A stretch of DNA of 34,804 bases from Candidatus Sabulitectum sp. (GCA_021107435.1 JAIOSV010000020.1:1-34804); one strand, 5' to 3'. Positions 8,816 to 17,131 are shown, counted from the first letter of the stretch. Notes: a model not told the origin generated them from the letters alone. Translations and numbers: made by a program.

Positions 8816-9829
8816 ATGATGAAACACACAAAATTCATGATACCGATACTTTTTTCCGCATTGATCCTCTTTTCAGCAGCATGTTACAGCCCTGTTGAGT
8901 ATGATATTGTTGATCAGAGCCGCGTGATTAAACTTCGGGTCTCAGATAACACAATAGTTGGAACATTCAGCGATGTAACCGATGGCAGATCCCTCTGCTC
9001 CACGGGAAACAACGAATTCCTTGTGGCTTCCGGCACCGGTACTCTTTACCGCTTTGACTCTCAGGCGATGGAACTGGATACCTCTTTTGTGATCGGGTTC
9101 GGCAGCGGATCAGGATACGGAAATATGATCACTCCGAAACCGGGCTCCATCTACATTGTGGGGGCTGCAGGAAAGATCATTGAGGTCAGTCTTCAGACGA
9201 ATTCGGTTATTGATGAATTTGAAGCAGGACCAATGCCCAATGCTCTGTGCGCTTCACCAACCAGTCAGAAGTTCTACGTATCAGACGGCAGCGACAGGCA
9301 GATCAGAGAGATCGACCCGGTAAACAATACAGTTCTGCGCACATCCAGCCCGTTGAACAGTGTCCCTGTTTCCATCACCATAGAGTCTTTCCTGAATGAT
9401 TATCTTCTTGCAGCCAGCTCCAGCGAGGAAGGCTCCGTGGAAAGAGTAACTCTCAGCACCTTTTATGTAAATCCCATATCTCTGGGCAGTTCCAGTTCAG
9501 ATATCACAGCAGCTCCTGCAGAGTCTATCTGGGCAGTTGTTCATCCTGAGTGGTTTGCGGAAAACGGCAGCGTTTCCATCTGCAGCAATTATTCAGCCCC
9601 TGAGATATTTTCCGTACCGGTGGCAGGTCACCCCACAAACATCTGCAGTATACCCGGATCAACGTTGTTCTATGTACTGAGCTATCTTGGAGATGGAACC
9701 AGCAGAATAACTGCCATTAACTACTTCACAAAAGAAATCATTGCCGAGATAGACATCCCCGGCTTCCCCTGGGACATCACTTCTCATGCCAACGGAGAGT
9801 ACATCCTCACCCTGACGTCAGATATCTGA
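8816..9829 (+). CDS. Beta-propeller-like lipoprotein, YncE/DUF5074-like
   Basis: The product (337 residues) has a lipoprotein signal (ILFSAAC, Cys at about 23). The mature part is a series of roughly 40-50-residue repeats with a propeller pattern: 'GRSLCSTGNNEFLVASGTGTL', 'GSIYIVGAAGKIIEVSLQT', 'QKFYVSDGSDRQIREIDPV', 'STLFYVLSYLGDGTSRITAI', 'NGEYILTLTSD'. This resembles YncE-type surface propellers. In Bacteroidetes such lipoproteins are often encoded next to TonB-dependent receptors and serve as surface accessory or binding partners. Here the gene starts 7 bp after the receptor gene behind GGGAGG, so a joint role in uptake is likely, but the substrate is unknown. The first ATG (8816) is followed at once by a second (8819). 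Confidence 0.68.
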   Translation: MMKHTKFMIPILFSALILFSAACYSPVEYDIVDQSRVIKLRVSDNTIVGTFSDVTDGRSLCSTGNNEFLVASGTGTLYRFDSQAMELDTSFVIGFGSGSGYGNMITPKPGSIYIVGAAGKIIEVSLQTNSVIDEFEAGPMPNALCASPTSQKFYVSDGSDRQIREIDPVNNTVLRTSSPLNSVPVSITIESFLNDYLLAASSSEEGSVERVTLSTFYVNPISLGSSSSDITAAPAESIWAVVHPEWFAENGSVSICSNYSAPEIFSVPVAGHPTNICSIPGSTLFYVLSYLGDGTSRITAINYFTKEIIAEIDIPGFPWDITSHANGEYILTLTSDI

Positions 9830-9855
9830 ACTAGGCATAGAGTATATACCCTGTT

Positions 9856-9912
9856 ATTCTACACCATCATTGTAGAATGATCCTTGACATTCTACATTGC
9901 AAATGCTTAAAT
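9856..9912. promoter_or_regulatory. Triple ATTCTACA element and candidate promoter upstream of the ATPase
   Basis: ATTCTACA occurs at 9856-9863 and again at 9889-9896, and its complement TGTAGAAT lies at 9871-9878. The first two arms form a perfect 8-bp inverted repeat with a 7-nt centre; the middle and third arms form another with a 10-nt centre. A consensus -35 box (TTGACA, 9884-9889) overlaps the third copy. With 17-nt spacing it has a reasonable -10 (TTAAAT, 9907-9912), just before the Shine-Dalgarno of the ATPase gene. This is the layout of an operator overlapping a promoter; the binding protein is unknown. Confidence 0.5.
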
Positions 9913-9932
9913 TCCAAGCTGAGGTGATAACT

Positions 9933-11231
9933 ATGCAGAGAACAATTGAAAAGCAGCTGCTTGCGTGGAAAAAGTCAAAACGGCGCAAACCGCTTATTTT
10001 GCGCGGCGCACGACAGGTCGGCAAGACCTGGCTTGTTGAACATATTCTTGCACAAGAGTTCGAGAATTGCGTTAAGATCGATTTTGAGAAAAAGAAAAAT
10101 CTCCATACTTACTTTGAGGATGACCTGGATCCTGCAAAAATCGTGAGTTATCTGGAACTTTCAACGGAAAAAATTATTCCGGGGAAAACTCTTCTCTTCT
10201 TCGACGAAATACAGGCCTGTCCAAGAGCGATCATGGCACTGAAATACTTCTACGAAGATATGCCCGGGCTCCATGTTATTGCTGCCGGGTCTCTGCTGGA
10301 ATTCGCCTTTGGAAATATCTCAATTCCAGTTGGCAGAGTTCAGTACATGCAGGTTAACCCGATGTCGTTCTTTGAGTATCTTGTTGCAGTTAGCAGTGAA
10401 ATGCTGGCCGCTACGTCTCTCAAACATCCAAGCACTGTAGATGATACTGTTCAGAATGTGCTTTTAGGTGAACTGCGTAACTACTTATTTATTGGAGGAA
10501 TGCCTGAGTGTGTCAAAACCTGGCGAGATTCAACATCAATGATTGAAACTTTTGAAGTTCAATCAGAAATACTAGAGTCATACAGAGATGATTTTTCCAA
10601 GTACAGGCCACAAGTTGACTCAACATGTCTTGACACAGTTTTCCTGAACTGTGCAAAAAGAGTAGGGGATCAACTCATATACACAAAACTCGATCACGGT
10701 CATACCGGCCAGACAAACCGCAAAGCATTTGATTTGCTTGCAAAAGCAGGAGTTTTGACAAAAATTCCTTCCTGTATCCCATCAGGACTCCCCCTTGGAG
10801 CAACTGCCAACCAAAAAAAATTCAAGGCTTCATTATTGGATATCGGCCTGATGCAGAGACTTTGCCGTACTCCTGTTGACCTTGAGCTACAGCAAAAGGA
10901 TTTACTGTCAATTTTCAAAGGCAGACTTGCTGAACAATTTGTGGCTCAGGAACTGCTTGTTCACAATGGCCATGATCTTTTCTACTGGGCACGAGAGGCC
11001 AGAGGCAGCAGTGCCGAAATTGATTACCTGCTCGTATGCAATGGTAGCATTTATCCAATTGAAGTTAAGTCTGGAGCAAGTGGAAGCTTGAAAAGCATGC
11101 ATATGCTACTGCGAAAATACGGGAACTGCCCTGCTGGTCTAGTCTTGTATGATGGCAACTACAAAAATCTTCCGGAACAGAAACTGGAGTTTTTGCCATT
11201 GTACAGCGTCGGTGGGTTGTGCAGACAGTGA
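9933..11231 (+). CDS. ATP-binding protein, AAA_14/DUF4143 family
   Basis: The product is 432 residues. It has an N-terminal P-loop ATPase domain with Walker A GARQVGKT (Lys about 31) and Walker B LLFFDEIQ (Asp/Glu about 91-92). A sensor-like segment (HVIAAGSLLEFAF) follows. The C-terminal DUF4143 region contains 'SAEIDYLLVCNGSIYPIEVK', a PD-(D/E)XK-nuclease-like signature (E...D...EVK). Such proteins are widespread, often in many copies per genome, and their cellular role is still unclear; mobile or toxin-antitoxin-like behaviour has been suggested. The start is set at 9933 because GAGGTGAT lies about 5 nt before it; the frame remains open to TTG 9897 and ATG 9903. It appears monocistronic and faces the nucleotidyltransferase gene. 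Confidence 0.82.
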   Translation: MQRTIEKQLLAWKKSKRRKPLILRGARQVGKTWLVEHILAQEFENCVKIDFEKKKNLHTYFEDDLDPAKIVSYLELSTEKIIPGKTLLFFDEIQACPRAIMALKYFYEDMPGLHVIAAGSLLEFAFGNISIPVGRVQYMQVNPMSFFEYLVAVSSEMLAATSLKHPSTVDDTVQNVLLGELRNYLFIGGMPECVKTWRDSTSMIETFEVQSEILESYRDDFSKYRPQVDSTCLDTVFLNCAKRVGDQLIYTKLDHGHTGQTNRKAFDLLAKAGVLTKIPSCIPSGLPLGATANQKKFKASLLDIGLMQRLCRTPVDLELQQKDLLSIFKGRLAEQFVAQELLVHNGHDLFYWAREARGSSAEIDYLLVCNGSIYPIEVKSGASGSLKSMHMLLRKYGNCPAGLVLYDGNYKNLPEQKLEFLPLYSVGGLCRQ

Positions 11232-11244
11232 ATTGATTTCCAGA

Positions 11245-12027
11245 TTATTTCATTTTCAGTGTTCCAGTGAGGAAACTTTCCGTATAACTCAGTAACGCAA
11301 TACAGGCAGTTTTTACTTCATCTGTTGCCGCTGCTTCTCCGAATGGATATCGCCTGCCTTCCGCATTCTTGAATACTTCTCTGAAAGCTTTCAATTCAGG
11401 TTGTTCAGCGCACCAACTGCATGCTTCAGTTTTCGATGCGATTCTCGAATTTACATGATAGAAGATTGTTCTGGAACACCAGTGAATTATCGTCATCCAC
11501 ATCCCAGTTCCGGCATTTTTCACAGTCCTGGCAGGGTGAATGAAAGCTTTGATGTCTGTGATCTGTTCCCTCATTATTTCAGAATTATCCGGATTGTAGA
11601 TTTGCAGGTTTTTCCCGAGGAGGCTGATTCCATGCTGATTGATCAGTCGAAGATCCATTAAGCTGTTCTGAAAAGTGATAATCGTCCGCCAGCCTTTTCT
11701 GCCGGTTCCTATGTAACATCCAGTGAACGGTAATGACAGTTCATGCAGAAATCGCTTCGGGTAAAAGGTTCCTTCAAGCTGATGAAGTAACAGCTTTCTA
11801 CTGGAACGATACTGGTCAACCAATTTAAACAAGCTGGAATTCGTTGCGTCATCAAGGTTATCGTTGCTAACGGCAATGTAATCGAGATCGCCAAAGCCGG
11901 GTCGAAAGTCACCAAGTACATAAGAGCCATGAATGATTATCTCGAAGAGATTTTCTCCAAGTATCTCTGTTAAATCCTTTTTGAACTGGTCAAATGTCTG
12001 CAGAGCTACTTCCATTTTTCGACTCAT
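11245..12027 (-). CDS. Nucleotidyltransferase, AadA/DUF4111-like
   Basis: The product (260 residues) has an N-terminal polymerase-beta-type nucleotidyltransferase motif: IIHGSYVLGDFRPGFGDLDY, with GS at about 34-35 and the metal-binding D-x-D at about 47-49. The rest is helical and matches the general plan of aminoglycoside adenylyltransferase (AadA/ANT) relatives with a DUF4111-like C-terminus. The likely chemistry is transfer of a nucleotide to a small molecule, but the substrate cannot be read from the sequence, so calling it a resistance gene would be unsafe. The ATG at 12027 has only a weak ribosome site; an in-frame ATG four codons later is possible. A GGAAT-N5-ATTCC inverted repeat lies directly upstream (12031-12045). 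It is convergent with the ATPase gene, 13 bp away, with no visible terminator between them. Confidence 0.68.
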   Translation of the reverse strand: MSRKMEVALQTFDQFKKDLTEILGENLFEIIIHGSYVLGDFRPGFGDLDYIAVSNDNLDDATNSSLFKLVDQYRSSRKLLLHQLEGTFYPKRFLHELSLPFTGCYIGTGRKGWRTIITFQNSLMDLRLINQHGISLLGKNLQIYNPDNSEIMREQITDIKAFIHPARTVKNAGTGMWMTIIHWCSRTIFYHVNSRIASKTEACSWCAEQPELKAFREVFKNAEGRRYPFGEAAATDEVKTACIALLSYTESFLTGTLKMK

Positions 12028-12165
12028 TTCGGAATTAATGATTCCACAGTTTCGACTAAACTACAAGCAGCATCAATGGTTGTGCAAGGAGTTATGCAGT
12101 AAAATGGCAAAACTGGAGATACAAGGAAAAACTGAGGTGGTCGTAAACTGCGATCAACTCTGCAA

Positions 12166-12206
12166 TTGTCAACCTTCTTGTCGACATGGTTGACATTTTT
12201 TATTTT
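12166..12206 (+). promoter_or_regulatory. BirA-type operator and overlapping promoter of the biotin operon
   Basis: TTGTCAACC (12166-12174) and GGTTGACA (12188-12195) form a perfect 8-bp inverted repeat around a 13-nt centre. The half-sites match the known bacterial BirA box (wTGTmAACC ... GGTTkACAw). The spacer is a little shorter than the 14-16 nt I recall as usual. A plausible sigma70 promoter overlaps it: TTGTCG (12178-12183), 17 nt, TATTTT (12201-12206). BirA bound here would block RNA polymerase. It lies about 60 bp before birA, the first gene of the biotin operon, which fits biotin-dependent autoregulation. Confidence 0.7.
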
Positions 12207-12253
12207 TTCTTTCATTTTTCCGTCTTGCTGAAACTTTCATTGGGGAGGTATGA

Positions 12254-13039
12254 ATGCCATCTTCGGCGGCAGTTGTTAGAATTCTGCGGAACTCAAACGG
12301 TTTTGTCTCCGGTGAGGAGATAGCAGAATCGCTCGGAGTCAGCAGAGCCGCTGTCTGGAAACACATAAGGAATCTCAGAAACATGGGATTCGATATTTCA
12401 GCCTCTACAAACAAAGGATATATGCTTGTGGCGGTCCCTGATATTCCGTCGGTTGAGGTACTTTCCTCCTTGTTGAGTACATACGTGTTTGGCAAGACGG
12501 TTGAATATCATCCGGTAATTACCTCCACCAATGACAGAGCAATGGAACTGGGGCTTTCAGGTGCTGCCTGCGGAACTGTAGTTACTGCTGGTAGTCAGAC
12601 CGCCGGAAAGGCCAGGAATGGCGGCAGCTGGTCAAGCCCCTCCGGGAAAAATCTGTACCTTTCAATTGTTGTACGCCCGGGAGTTGCAATGGCTCGTGCC
12701 GGTGAGGTAGCGGATATGGCGCTGCGCTCTCTTGATCTTGCTGCGTGCCGGTTTTTCCCTGATATGAATCTTACTCTCCGGGACTATGGCTTGTTTCTCG
12801 GTGAGAAGAAGCTGGGTGGTGTTCTGTGTGAGGTGCGGGGTGAAATAGGCTTGATACATTACATGGCTGCCGGTGCGGGGCTGAATATTTCACACCATGA
12901 GGTTCGCTCCGGAACTGAATCATTGTTTTCTTTAACCGGAAAGATGCTTTCACGGGCTGAACTTACTGCAGCGGTAATTGAAGAATTTGAAAATCTCTAC
13001 CTGAACTGGAGGAAAAATGAACAGACGGGAAGCATCTGA
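12254..13039 (+). CDS. birA: Biotin operon repressor / biotin-protein ligase-like protein
   Basis: The product (261 residues) has an N-terminal winged helix (about 1-60; GEEIAESLGVSRAAVWKHIR, the BirA HTH_11 pattern), then a ligase-like domain. STN (91-93), Gln115 and 'SWSSPSGKNLYLSIVVRP' (125-142) match BirA. The biotinyl-AMP loop GRGRRG is altered to GKARNG (118-123). The KWPND motif, whose Lys is central to biotin binding, is replaced by a stretch reading LRDYG (about 175-179), before the conserved KKLGGVLCE. It is therefore recognisably BirA, but its ligase activity is doubtful; it may act mainly as the repressor. GGGGAGG lies 5 nt before the ATG at 12254. The stop overlaps bioB by 23 bp, so repressor and enzymes are cotranscribed behind the upstream BirA box. 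Confidence 0.85.
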   Translation: MPSSAAVVRILRNSNGFVSGEEIAESLGVSRAAVWKHIRNLRNMGFDISASTNKGYMLVAVPDIPSVEVLSSLLSTYVFGKTVEYHPVITSTNDRAMELGLSGAACGTVVTAGSQTAGKARNGGSWSSPSGKNLYLSIVVRPGVAMARAGEVADMALRSLDLAACRFFPDMNLTLRDYGLFLGEKKLGGVLCEVRGEIGLIHYMAAGAGLNISHHEVRSGTESLFSLTGKMLSRAELTAAVIEEFENLYLNWRKNEQTGSI

Positions 13040-13904
13040 TATCCTGACTGCTGTTCCACTGGATGAGCTTTCAGACAGGTGCAGCACGATACGCTCTTCG
13101 GGATTTGGAGACAAGGTTGATCTTTGCGCTATTGTCAACGCTAAAAAAGGTGCCTGCTCTGAAGACTGCGCCTTCTGCGCACAGTCACGAACTGTCGGAG
13201 AGCCAATGCTTGATCTGGGAAAACTGGTTGAAACACACAGGACTATCACTGATGCCGGAATACACAGGTTTTCGCTGGTGACCAGCGGGAAAGGGCTTGC
13301 CGGGGATGAATTCAAGAGGATTTGTGAAGCCGCTTCATCAGGTGTGGATTTCTGTCCCTTGTGCGCATCGCTGGGTATTCTGGGACTGGATGAACTCAAA
13401 GAGCTTAAAGACGCAGGGGTAATACGATATCATCACAATCTGGAGACTTCGGAATATTTTTTCCCTTCCATCTGCACAACACACACCTGGAATGAAAGAA
13501 GAATAACGGTCCACAGGGTTAAGCTTGCAGGTATGTCGGCGTGTTCCGGCGGAATAATGGGTATCGGAGAATCTGATAGCGACAGAATCGATCTGGCCCT
13601 TTCACTTCGGGAGCTTGATGTGGAATCCATCGCGCTGAATTTTTACATGCCTGTTGAAGGCGCAAGAGTAAACGCGGAATATCTGAGCCCGGAGAAACTG
13701 CTGCGAATAATTGCGATGTTCAGGCTTGTGAATCCCACTGCGGAGTTGAGGATCTGCGCAGGTCGGACAGAACTTGAAATGATGGGGGAGAAAATGTTCT
13801 CATTCGGAGTTACGGGCATCATGACAGGAACGCTTCTGACAACTGAGGGCAGTCAGCTTGAGCATGATCTGGATCTGATTGAAAGAGCCGGTTTCAGAAC
13901 ATGA
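13017..13904 (+). CDS. bioB: Biotin synthase
   Basis: This radical SAM enzyme inserts sulfur into dethiobiotin, the last step of biotin synthesis. The radical-SAM [4Fe-4S] cluster motif C-x3-C-x2-C is at Cys47, Cys51 and Cys54 (GACSEDCAFCAQS). Cysteines consistent with the second, auxiliary [2Fe-2S] cluster lie in 'DFCPLCAS' and 'MSACSGGIMGIGE'. The conserved 'LNFYMPVEGA' and 'RICAGR' (the Arg ligand of the auxiliary cluster) are present. At 295 residues it is slightly short for the family but complete at both ends. The ATG at 13017 follows GGAGGAAAA inside the end of birA, and the gene ends in an ATGA overlap with bioF. Confidence 0.95.
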   Translation: MNRREASDILTAVPLDELSDRCSTIRSSGFGDKVDLCAIVNAKKGACSEDCAFCAQSRTVGEPMLDLGKLVETHRTITDAGIHRFSLVTSGKGLAGDEFKRICEAASSGVDFCPLCASLGILGLDELKELKDAGVIRYHHNLETSEYFFPSICTTHTWNERRITVHRVKLAGMSACSGGIMGIGESDSDRIDLALSLRELDVESIALNFYMPVEGARVNAEYLSPEKLLRIIAMFRLVNPTAELRICAGRTELEMMGEKMFSFGVTGIMTGTLLTTEGSQLEHDLDLIERAGFRT

Positions 13905-15004
13905 GCTTTGCCGGTGAAACTGTTCGTACACTTGAGAGCAATGGACTTTGTCGTAAACTGCAGATCCATTCAGGAGAACTTTTAAATTTCTCCACTAACG
14001 ATTATCTGAATCTCTCCTCACATCCACTTGTAAAGAGATGCGCCATTGAGGCTGTTAAACTTTTCGGCACCGGCTCGAGAGGCTCCCGGCTAATGGCGGG
14101 GAATCTCTCTCTGCACGAAGGTCTTGAGCATCAACTGGCCAGGCTTACCGGCATGGAAACCGCGCTTGTTTTCGGAAGCGGCTTCCTTACCAATCTGGGT
14201 GTGTTGACTTCACTGGCCGGACGGAACGATGTGATCTTCTCCGACAGGTTGAATCATGCCAGTCTTGTTGATGGAGCAATTGCTTCCCGGGCTGAGGTTC
14301 GCCGGTATCGTCACTGCAGTGTTGAGCATCTGAGGGATCTTCTTCTGTCAAGCGGAAACACCGGTCGAAAGATAATTGTCACCGATTCAGTGTTCAGCAT
14401 GGACGGGGATGTTGCCCCGCTTCGTGATATCTTTGAGTTGTCAGTTGCTGAAGGTTGCCTGCTGATAGTTGATGAAGCCCATGCAATCGGCGTATTCGGT
14501 TCCGGAGGCGGTGTTTGCCGGGGGCTGGGAATTTGTCCCGATGTAATTACCGGAACTCTCAGCAAGGCACTGGGAGGCTACGGTGGTTTCGCTGCCTGCT
14601 CCTCTGAAATGCGGGAATACTTTGTGAACCGTTCCAGGAGTTTTGTTTACACCACAGCTCTACCTCCTGCTTCAGTTGGAGCAGCTATGGGAGCACTGGA
14701 AGTTATTAACTCTACCTCCGGGATGGGTTCATCACTGCTTGATCTCGCTGCTGATTTCAGAAAACTGCTTGTTGAGAAAGGCTTTGATACATCCGGTTCA
14801 GTATCCCAGATTGTGCCGATTGTTGTGGGAGAAAGTTCCGCTGCTCTTTCACTGTCCGCCGCTCTTGAAGAAATTGGCATTCTTGCAGTAGCCATTCGAC
14901 CGCCCACTGTTCCCGCGGGAACTGCCCGGTTACGCTTCTCAGTTACCCTTGCCCACTCTCCTGATGACATTATCAGAACCGCTGATGAATTGAAGAGACT
15001 GTAA
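13901..15004 (+). CDS. bioF: 8-amino-7-oxononanoate synthase
   Basis: This is a PLP-dependent alpha-oxoamine synthase that condenses pimeloyl-ACP with alanine to give KAPA. Family motifs appear in order: 'STNDYLNLSSHP' (about 31-42), 'GTGSRGSRLMAGN', the cofactor-contact 'DEAHAIGVFGSGG' (about 191-203), and the PLP lysine in 'GTLSKALGGYGG' (Lys222). The length of 367 is typical or slightly short. The start ATG overlaps the bioB stop (ATGA at 13901-13904), and the TAA is followed immediately by the ATG of the next gene, which implies coupled translation within the biotin operon. Confidence 0.94.
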   Translation: MSFAGETVRTLESNGLCRKLQIHSGELLNFSTNDYLNLSSHPLVKRCAIEAVKLFGTGSRGSRLMAGNLSLHEGLEHQLARLTGMETALVFGSGFLTNLGVLTSLAGRNDVIFSDRLNHASLVDGAIASRAEVRRYRHCSVEHLRDLLLSSGNTGRKIIVTDSVFSMDGDVAPLRDIFELSVAEGCLLIVDEAHAIGVFGSGGGVCRGLGICPDVITGTLSKALGGYGGFAACSSEMREYFVNRSRSFVYTTALPPASVGAAMGALEVINSTSGMGSSLLDLAADFRKLLVEKGFDTSGSVSQIVPIVVGESSAALSLSAALEEIGILAVAIRPPTVPAGTARLRFSVTLAHSPDDIIRTADELKRL

Positions 15005-15655
15005 ATGGAAATTGTTTTTGTCAGTGGATGGGCAACGTCCATCAGAATCTGGGACAGGATTGGCAATTTTGATTTTCCTGTCCGCTTTCTTGAGTGGAAT
15101 GATGTTTTGTCAGGCGATTCGACTCTGCCTTCTTCGTGCATTCTGACCGGATGGTCTCTGGGCGGGCAGCTGGCACTGAAGCTTTCCAGTCGGAGAGAGG
15201 TCAGGGGGCTGGTGCTTGTTTCCTCAATGTCCTGTATCGCATCATCCGCTTACAGGCCCGGTGTTGATCCGGGCACTTATTCCGAAATAACTTCGATGCT
15301 CTCCAGGAGCAGACAGGGATACTTGAAATCTTTCTTCAGGCAGTGCGGCGCCGGAAGGGAAACCCTGCCTGATCTGCTTGCACAATCATCTCTGTTTTCA
15401 ATTGAAGAGCTTCAGCTTGGTCTGAATGTGATGTTCAACAATGCCATGAAACCTGTTCGCTCACTTCCCGCGACACTGATTCACGGAACCTCTGACAGAA
15501 TAATACCCTTTGAGTGCTCTGCATATCTTGCTGAGGAAGTACTGGATGGTGCTTCCCTTGTTCCTGTTGAGCATGGCAGCCACCTTCTCCCGATTACTCA
15601 CCCGGAAGTTATTGTCAAGGCGGTGAAAGAGCTTGCAAAGCGTATTCACTCCTGA
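15005..15655 (+). CDS. bioH: BioH-like pimeloyl-ACP methyl ester esterase
   Basis: This is an alpha/beta hydrolase of 216 residues with the nucleophile elbow GWSLGG (Ser51), identical to that of BioH. The acid is probably Asp164 (HGTSDRIIP) and the base His193 (HGSHLLP). In the BioC/BioH route this enzyme removes the methyl ester from pimeloyl-ACP methyl ester to stop further chain extension. It is shorter than E. coli BioH (about 256), mainly in the lid region, and similar in length to BioG, so it might equally be called a BioG-type esterase. The position between bioF and bioC supports the role. The ATG directly abuts the bioF stop. Confidence 0.82.
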   Translation: MEIVFVSGWATSIRIWDRIGNFDFPVRFLEWNDVLSGDSTLPSSCILTGWSLGGQLALKLSSRREVRGLVLVSSMSCIASSAYRPGVDPGTYSEITSMLSRSRQGYLKSFFRQCGAGRETLPDLLAQSSLFSIEELQLGLNVMFNNAMKPVRSLPATLIHGTSDRIIPFECSAYLAEEVLDGASLVPVEHGSHLLPITHPEVIVKAVKELAKRIHS

Positions 15656-16433
15656 CAGGGAGCTGGTTGCATCAAGGTTCTCCGCTGCCGCTGGCGTATA
15701 CGACTGCTATGCTGAGCACCACAGGCTGATCGCTTCGGAAGTTCTGAATATTGTCAATGGTATTAATCCGCAAAGCGTGCTTGAGCTGGGTTGCGGAACC
15801 GGAATTCTTTCTCTGGGACTTCACCGTTCTTTCCCGGAAGCCCTGAAAGTATTCACCGACATAGCCCCCGGAATGGTTGAAACCTGTCGGAGAAAGATTC
15901 CTCTTTCTGATCTTGTAAGCCACCGTATATGGGATTTTGAACGAAATCATTGCGACTGTCAGTACGGGCTGGTTGTTTCCAGCTGCGCTCTGCAGTGGCT
16001 CAGTAATCCAGCTTCCTTTGTCCGAAAACTTTCTTCACTGGTTGTGCCGGGAGGAGTTACCATTCATGCAATCCCAGTTCGGGGAATGCTGGGGGAACTG
16101 GAACAGAGCTTTTCTGAAACAGGTGGGTCATGGAATTCCCTTAACTATCTGTCAGGTGCCGACTGGGACAAGCTTTTCATTGAGTCCGGTTTCTCCTCAG
16201 TAAGGGGATATTCTCTGGATTTTACGGTTTACTACCATTCACCCACCGACACCCTCCGGGCAGTACGGGGCATTGGAGCTTCTCTGTCCGGGCACTCCGG
16301 TGCTCCTGTTGTTTCACCGGGTGCTTTGAGAAAAGCTCTTGATTTCTACCAGTCTGAATTCGGTGACGATTCCGGCTCAGTTCCTGCTACTTACAGGATT
16401 CATTTCGTGGCGGCATCCGGAGGTTTTGCATGA
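15633..16433 (+). CDS. bioC: Malonyl-ACP O-methyltransferase
   Basis: This SAM-dependent methyltransferase masks the malonyl-ACP carboxyl so that fatty-acid synthesis can build the pimeloyl chain. The N-terminal 'ASRFSAAAGVYDCYAEHHRL' matches the BioC signature (RFS.AA..YD..A..Q). SAM motif I is VLELGCGTGILS, and 'VVSSCALQWLSNP' is the family's motif-IV-like segment. The only reasonable start in frame is TTG at 15633, inside the last codons of bioH (23-bp overlap). A GGTGAAAGAG lies just upstream, but the exact start is uncertain. It ends in an ATGA overlap with bioD. The length of 266 is close to that of E. coli BioC (251). Confidence 0.9.
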   Translation: MQSVFTPDRELVASRFSAAAGVYDCYAEHHRLIASEVLNIVNGINPQSVLELGCGTGILSLGLHRSFPEALKVFTDIAPGMVETCRRKIPLSDLVSHRIWDFERNHCDCQYGLVVSSCALQWLSNPASFVRKLSSLVVPGGVTIHAIPVRGMLGELEQSFSETGGSWNSLNYLSGADWDKLFIESGFSSVRGYSLDFTVYYHSPTDTLRAVRGIGASLSGHSGAPVVSPGALRKALDFYQSEFGDDSGSVPATYRIHFVAASGGFA

Positions 16434-17131
16434 GATCATTGTTTGTAACAGGTACTGATACTGAAGCGGGAAAAACATTTGCAACAGCTGGAATTGTAAG
16501 AGGCTTTGTTTGCAGCGGAATTAATGCAGTGCCTGCAAAACCCGTACAGACAGGATGCGTTAACGGTATTGCAGAAGATCTGGAGTTCTCCCTGAAAACA
16601 GCAGGCCTTTCCTTTTCAGATGCTGTCAAGGATAAGCTCTGCCCTCTTCAATTTGTTCCCGCCTGCTCTCCTCACCTGGCTGCCGAGCTTGCCGGAACTC
16701 CTATTGACCTTGCTCGAATGGTTGCCGGTCTTGAGAAACTTCGATCTGATTTTGAGTGTGTTGTCGCCGAGGGCGCGGGTGGAATATTCGTTCCACTGGG
16801 ATATGGGAAAACCATGCTTGATCTCATGGTTGCACTTGATTGGCCGGTGGTACTGGTATCCTCCGACAAACTGGGAACAATCAACCACACATTGCTGTCT
16901 ATTTCGGCTTTACAGAATGCAGGACTTGATGTTGCGGGAATAATTATCAATCATGCTTCTCCCCCATCAAAACTTATAAGTGAAAGTAACACGAGTGCGA
17001 TACTAGAATATGGAGGGGTGCGAATACTGGGGGAAATCCCCTTCTCCCCCAACTCTTTTCCTGATCACTCTTTTGCCGCAATCTGTAAAATACTGAAAGG
17101 AATTCTTTCTGATGAACTACCGGGAAACTGA
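16430..17131 (+). CDS. bioD: Dethiobiotin synthetase
   Basis: This is an ATP-dependent ligase that closes the ureido ring of DAPA to give dethiobiotin. The P-loop GTDTEAGKT lies at residues 8-16 (Lys15), 'PAKPVQTGC' is the substrate-lysine segment, and 'VVAEGAGGIFVPL' is the family's conserved EGAGG loop. The length of 233 is typical. The start overlaps the bioC stop by 4 bp, and the 3' end overlaps bioA by 20 bp, keeping the pattern of tightly packed reading frames. Confidence 0.95.
   Translation: MRSLFVTGTDTEAGKTFATAGIVRGFVCSGINAVPAKPVQTGCVNGIAEDLEFSLKTAGLSFSDAVKDKLCPLQFVPACSPHLAAELAGTPIDLARMVAGLEKLRSDFECVVAEGAGGIFVPLGYGKTMLDLMVALDWPVVLVSSDKLGTINHTLLSISALQNAGLDVAGIIINHASPPSKLISESNTSAILEYGGVRILGEIPFSPNSFPDHSFAAICKILKGILSDELPGN

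Noticed and set aside
11245-12027. Aminoglycoside-resistance gene
   Set aside because: Only the general nucleotidyltransferase motif is clear. Substrate-specific residues cannot be judged, so a resistance role is not supported.
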